Of a stretch of 64,000 nucleotides of DNA, positions 63,819 through 64,000 are shown one piece after another. Every line of letters begins with the position of its first letter. Within the stretch, counting starts at the first letter, position 1. The position numbers were made by a program, and so were the translations under genes. This stretch comes from Hippopus hippopus (taxonomy: Eukaryota > Mollusca > Bivalvia > Cardiida > Cardiidae), in NCBI GenBank assembly GCA_946811185.2, contig OX328101.1, positions 26,892,122 to 26,956,121 of the forward strand, written 5' to 3'. The notes under the pieces are model-generated. The model had not been told where the DNA came from. It did no database searches and worked only from the letters and a program-made list of their open reading frames with translations.

Positions 63819-64000
63819 TTAACCGTTTACTACAGGATCCCGAGTTTTAACGTTCTTGGGGAAAAAGCATTTGGAGATCATTGTTGGAAAAGGGGAAATG
63901 CTGGTAATCAGCATTTTCTCCTCTATCCACAATGTTTTCTACCCGTTCAGAGTCTGGTTCCATCAGTTGAGCTGCATTACATTTGTCGTCTGCAAAAGCG
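63819..64000. repeat. Hairpin element, family A, cut by window edge
   Basis: TTAACCGTTTACTACAGGAT start, dyad at about 63872-63940. It reaches TTGTCGTCTGCAAA at the window end. Confidence 0.8.

Overview
Eukaryotic nuclear DNA, AT-rich, from an invertebrate and most probably a bivalve mollusc. The basis is spliced genes with canonical GT-AG introns (a monocarboxylate-transporter-like gene, an SNX3 gene identical in length to the vertebrate protein, and an unrecognised 924-residue protein gene), tRNA-headed SINEs, and very dense palindromic miniature elements of the kind that crowd bivalve genomes. The species call is inference.

Layout. 1-4420: minus-strand 5' half of an SLC16-type transporter gene, continuing beyond the left edge. 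4421-18220: gene-poor and packed with a TTAA-ended hairpin element, one mariner (7530-8867) with a single frameshift, a tRNA-derived SINE (13052-13349), and a 937-bp non-autonomous DNA element built of ~10-bp repeats (15047-15983). 18323-29868: a complete 11,546-bp Polinton/Maverick (virus-like transposon) with 523-bp terminal inverted repeats and a 6-bp target duplication, inserted into one of the hairpin elements. 32556-39645: SNX3 on the plus strand, four coding exons, introns loaded with two hAT-like non-autonomous elements and many hairpin elements. 39650-57500: no gene recognised; hairpin elements, four further palindromic families, SINEs and two long minisatellite-bearing elements. 57896-63368: a four-exon plus-strand gene for an unrecognised, mostly low-complexity 924-aa protein with a cAMP-response-element palindrome upstream.

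The Polinton encodes, nearly all on the minus strand, an adenain-like protease, a Cys/His protein, the double-jelly-roll-type major capsid protein, a small basic core-like protein, a probable minor capsid protein, a small membrane protein (broken by one in-frame stop), a DDE integrase with a C-terminal chromodomain-like segment, two paralogous proteins sharing a ~75-residue domain (one with a histone-H1-like SPKKK tail) and the packaging ATPase. The protein-primed DNA polymerase survives only as a decayed fragment, although the two terminal repeats are about 99% identical. This suggests a capsid-encoding element mobilised with polymerase supplied in trans.

The most unusual observation: downstream of the major capsid gene (once) and of the leftmost 101-aa gene (three tandem copies) the coding strand carries 16-nt stem-loops of the form AGYYCT-TTTC-AGRRCT, nearly identical to the metazoan replication-dependent histone mRNA 3' stem-loop. 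The copies have a covarying stem base pair, and two of them are followed by AACCCA. Some mRNAs of this element may therefore use histone-type, S-phase-coupled 3' end formation.
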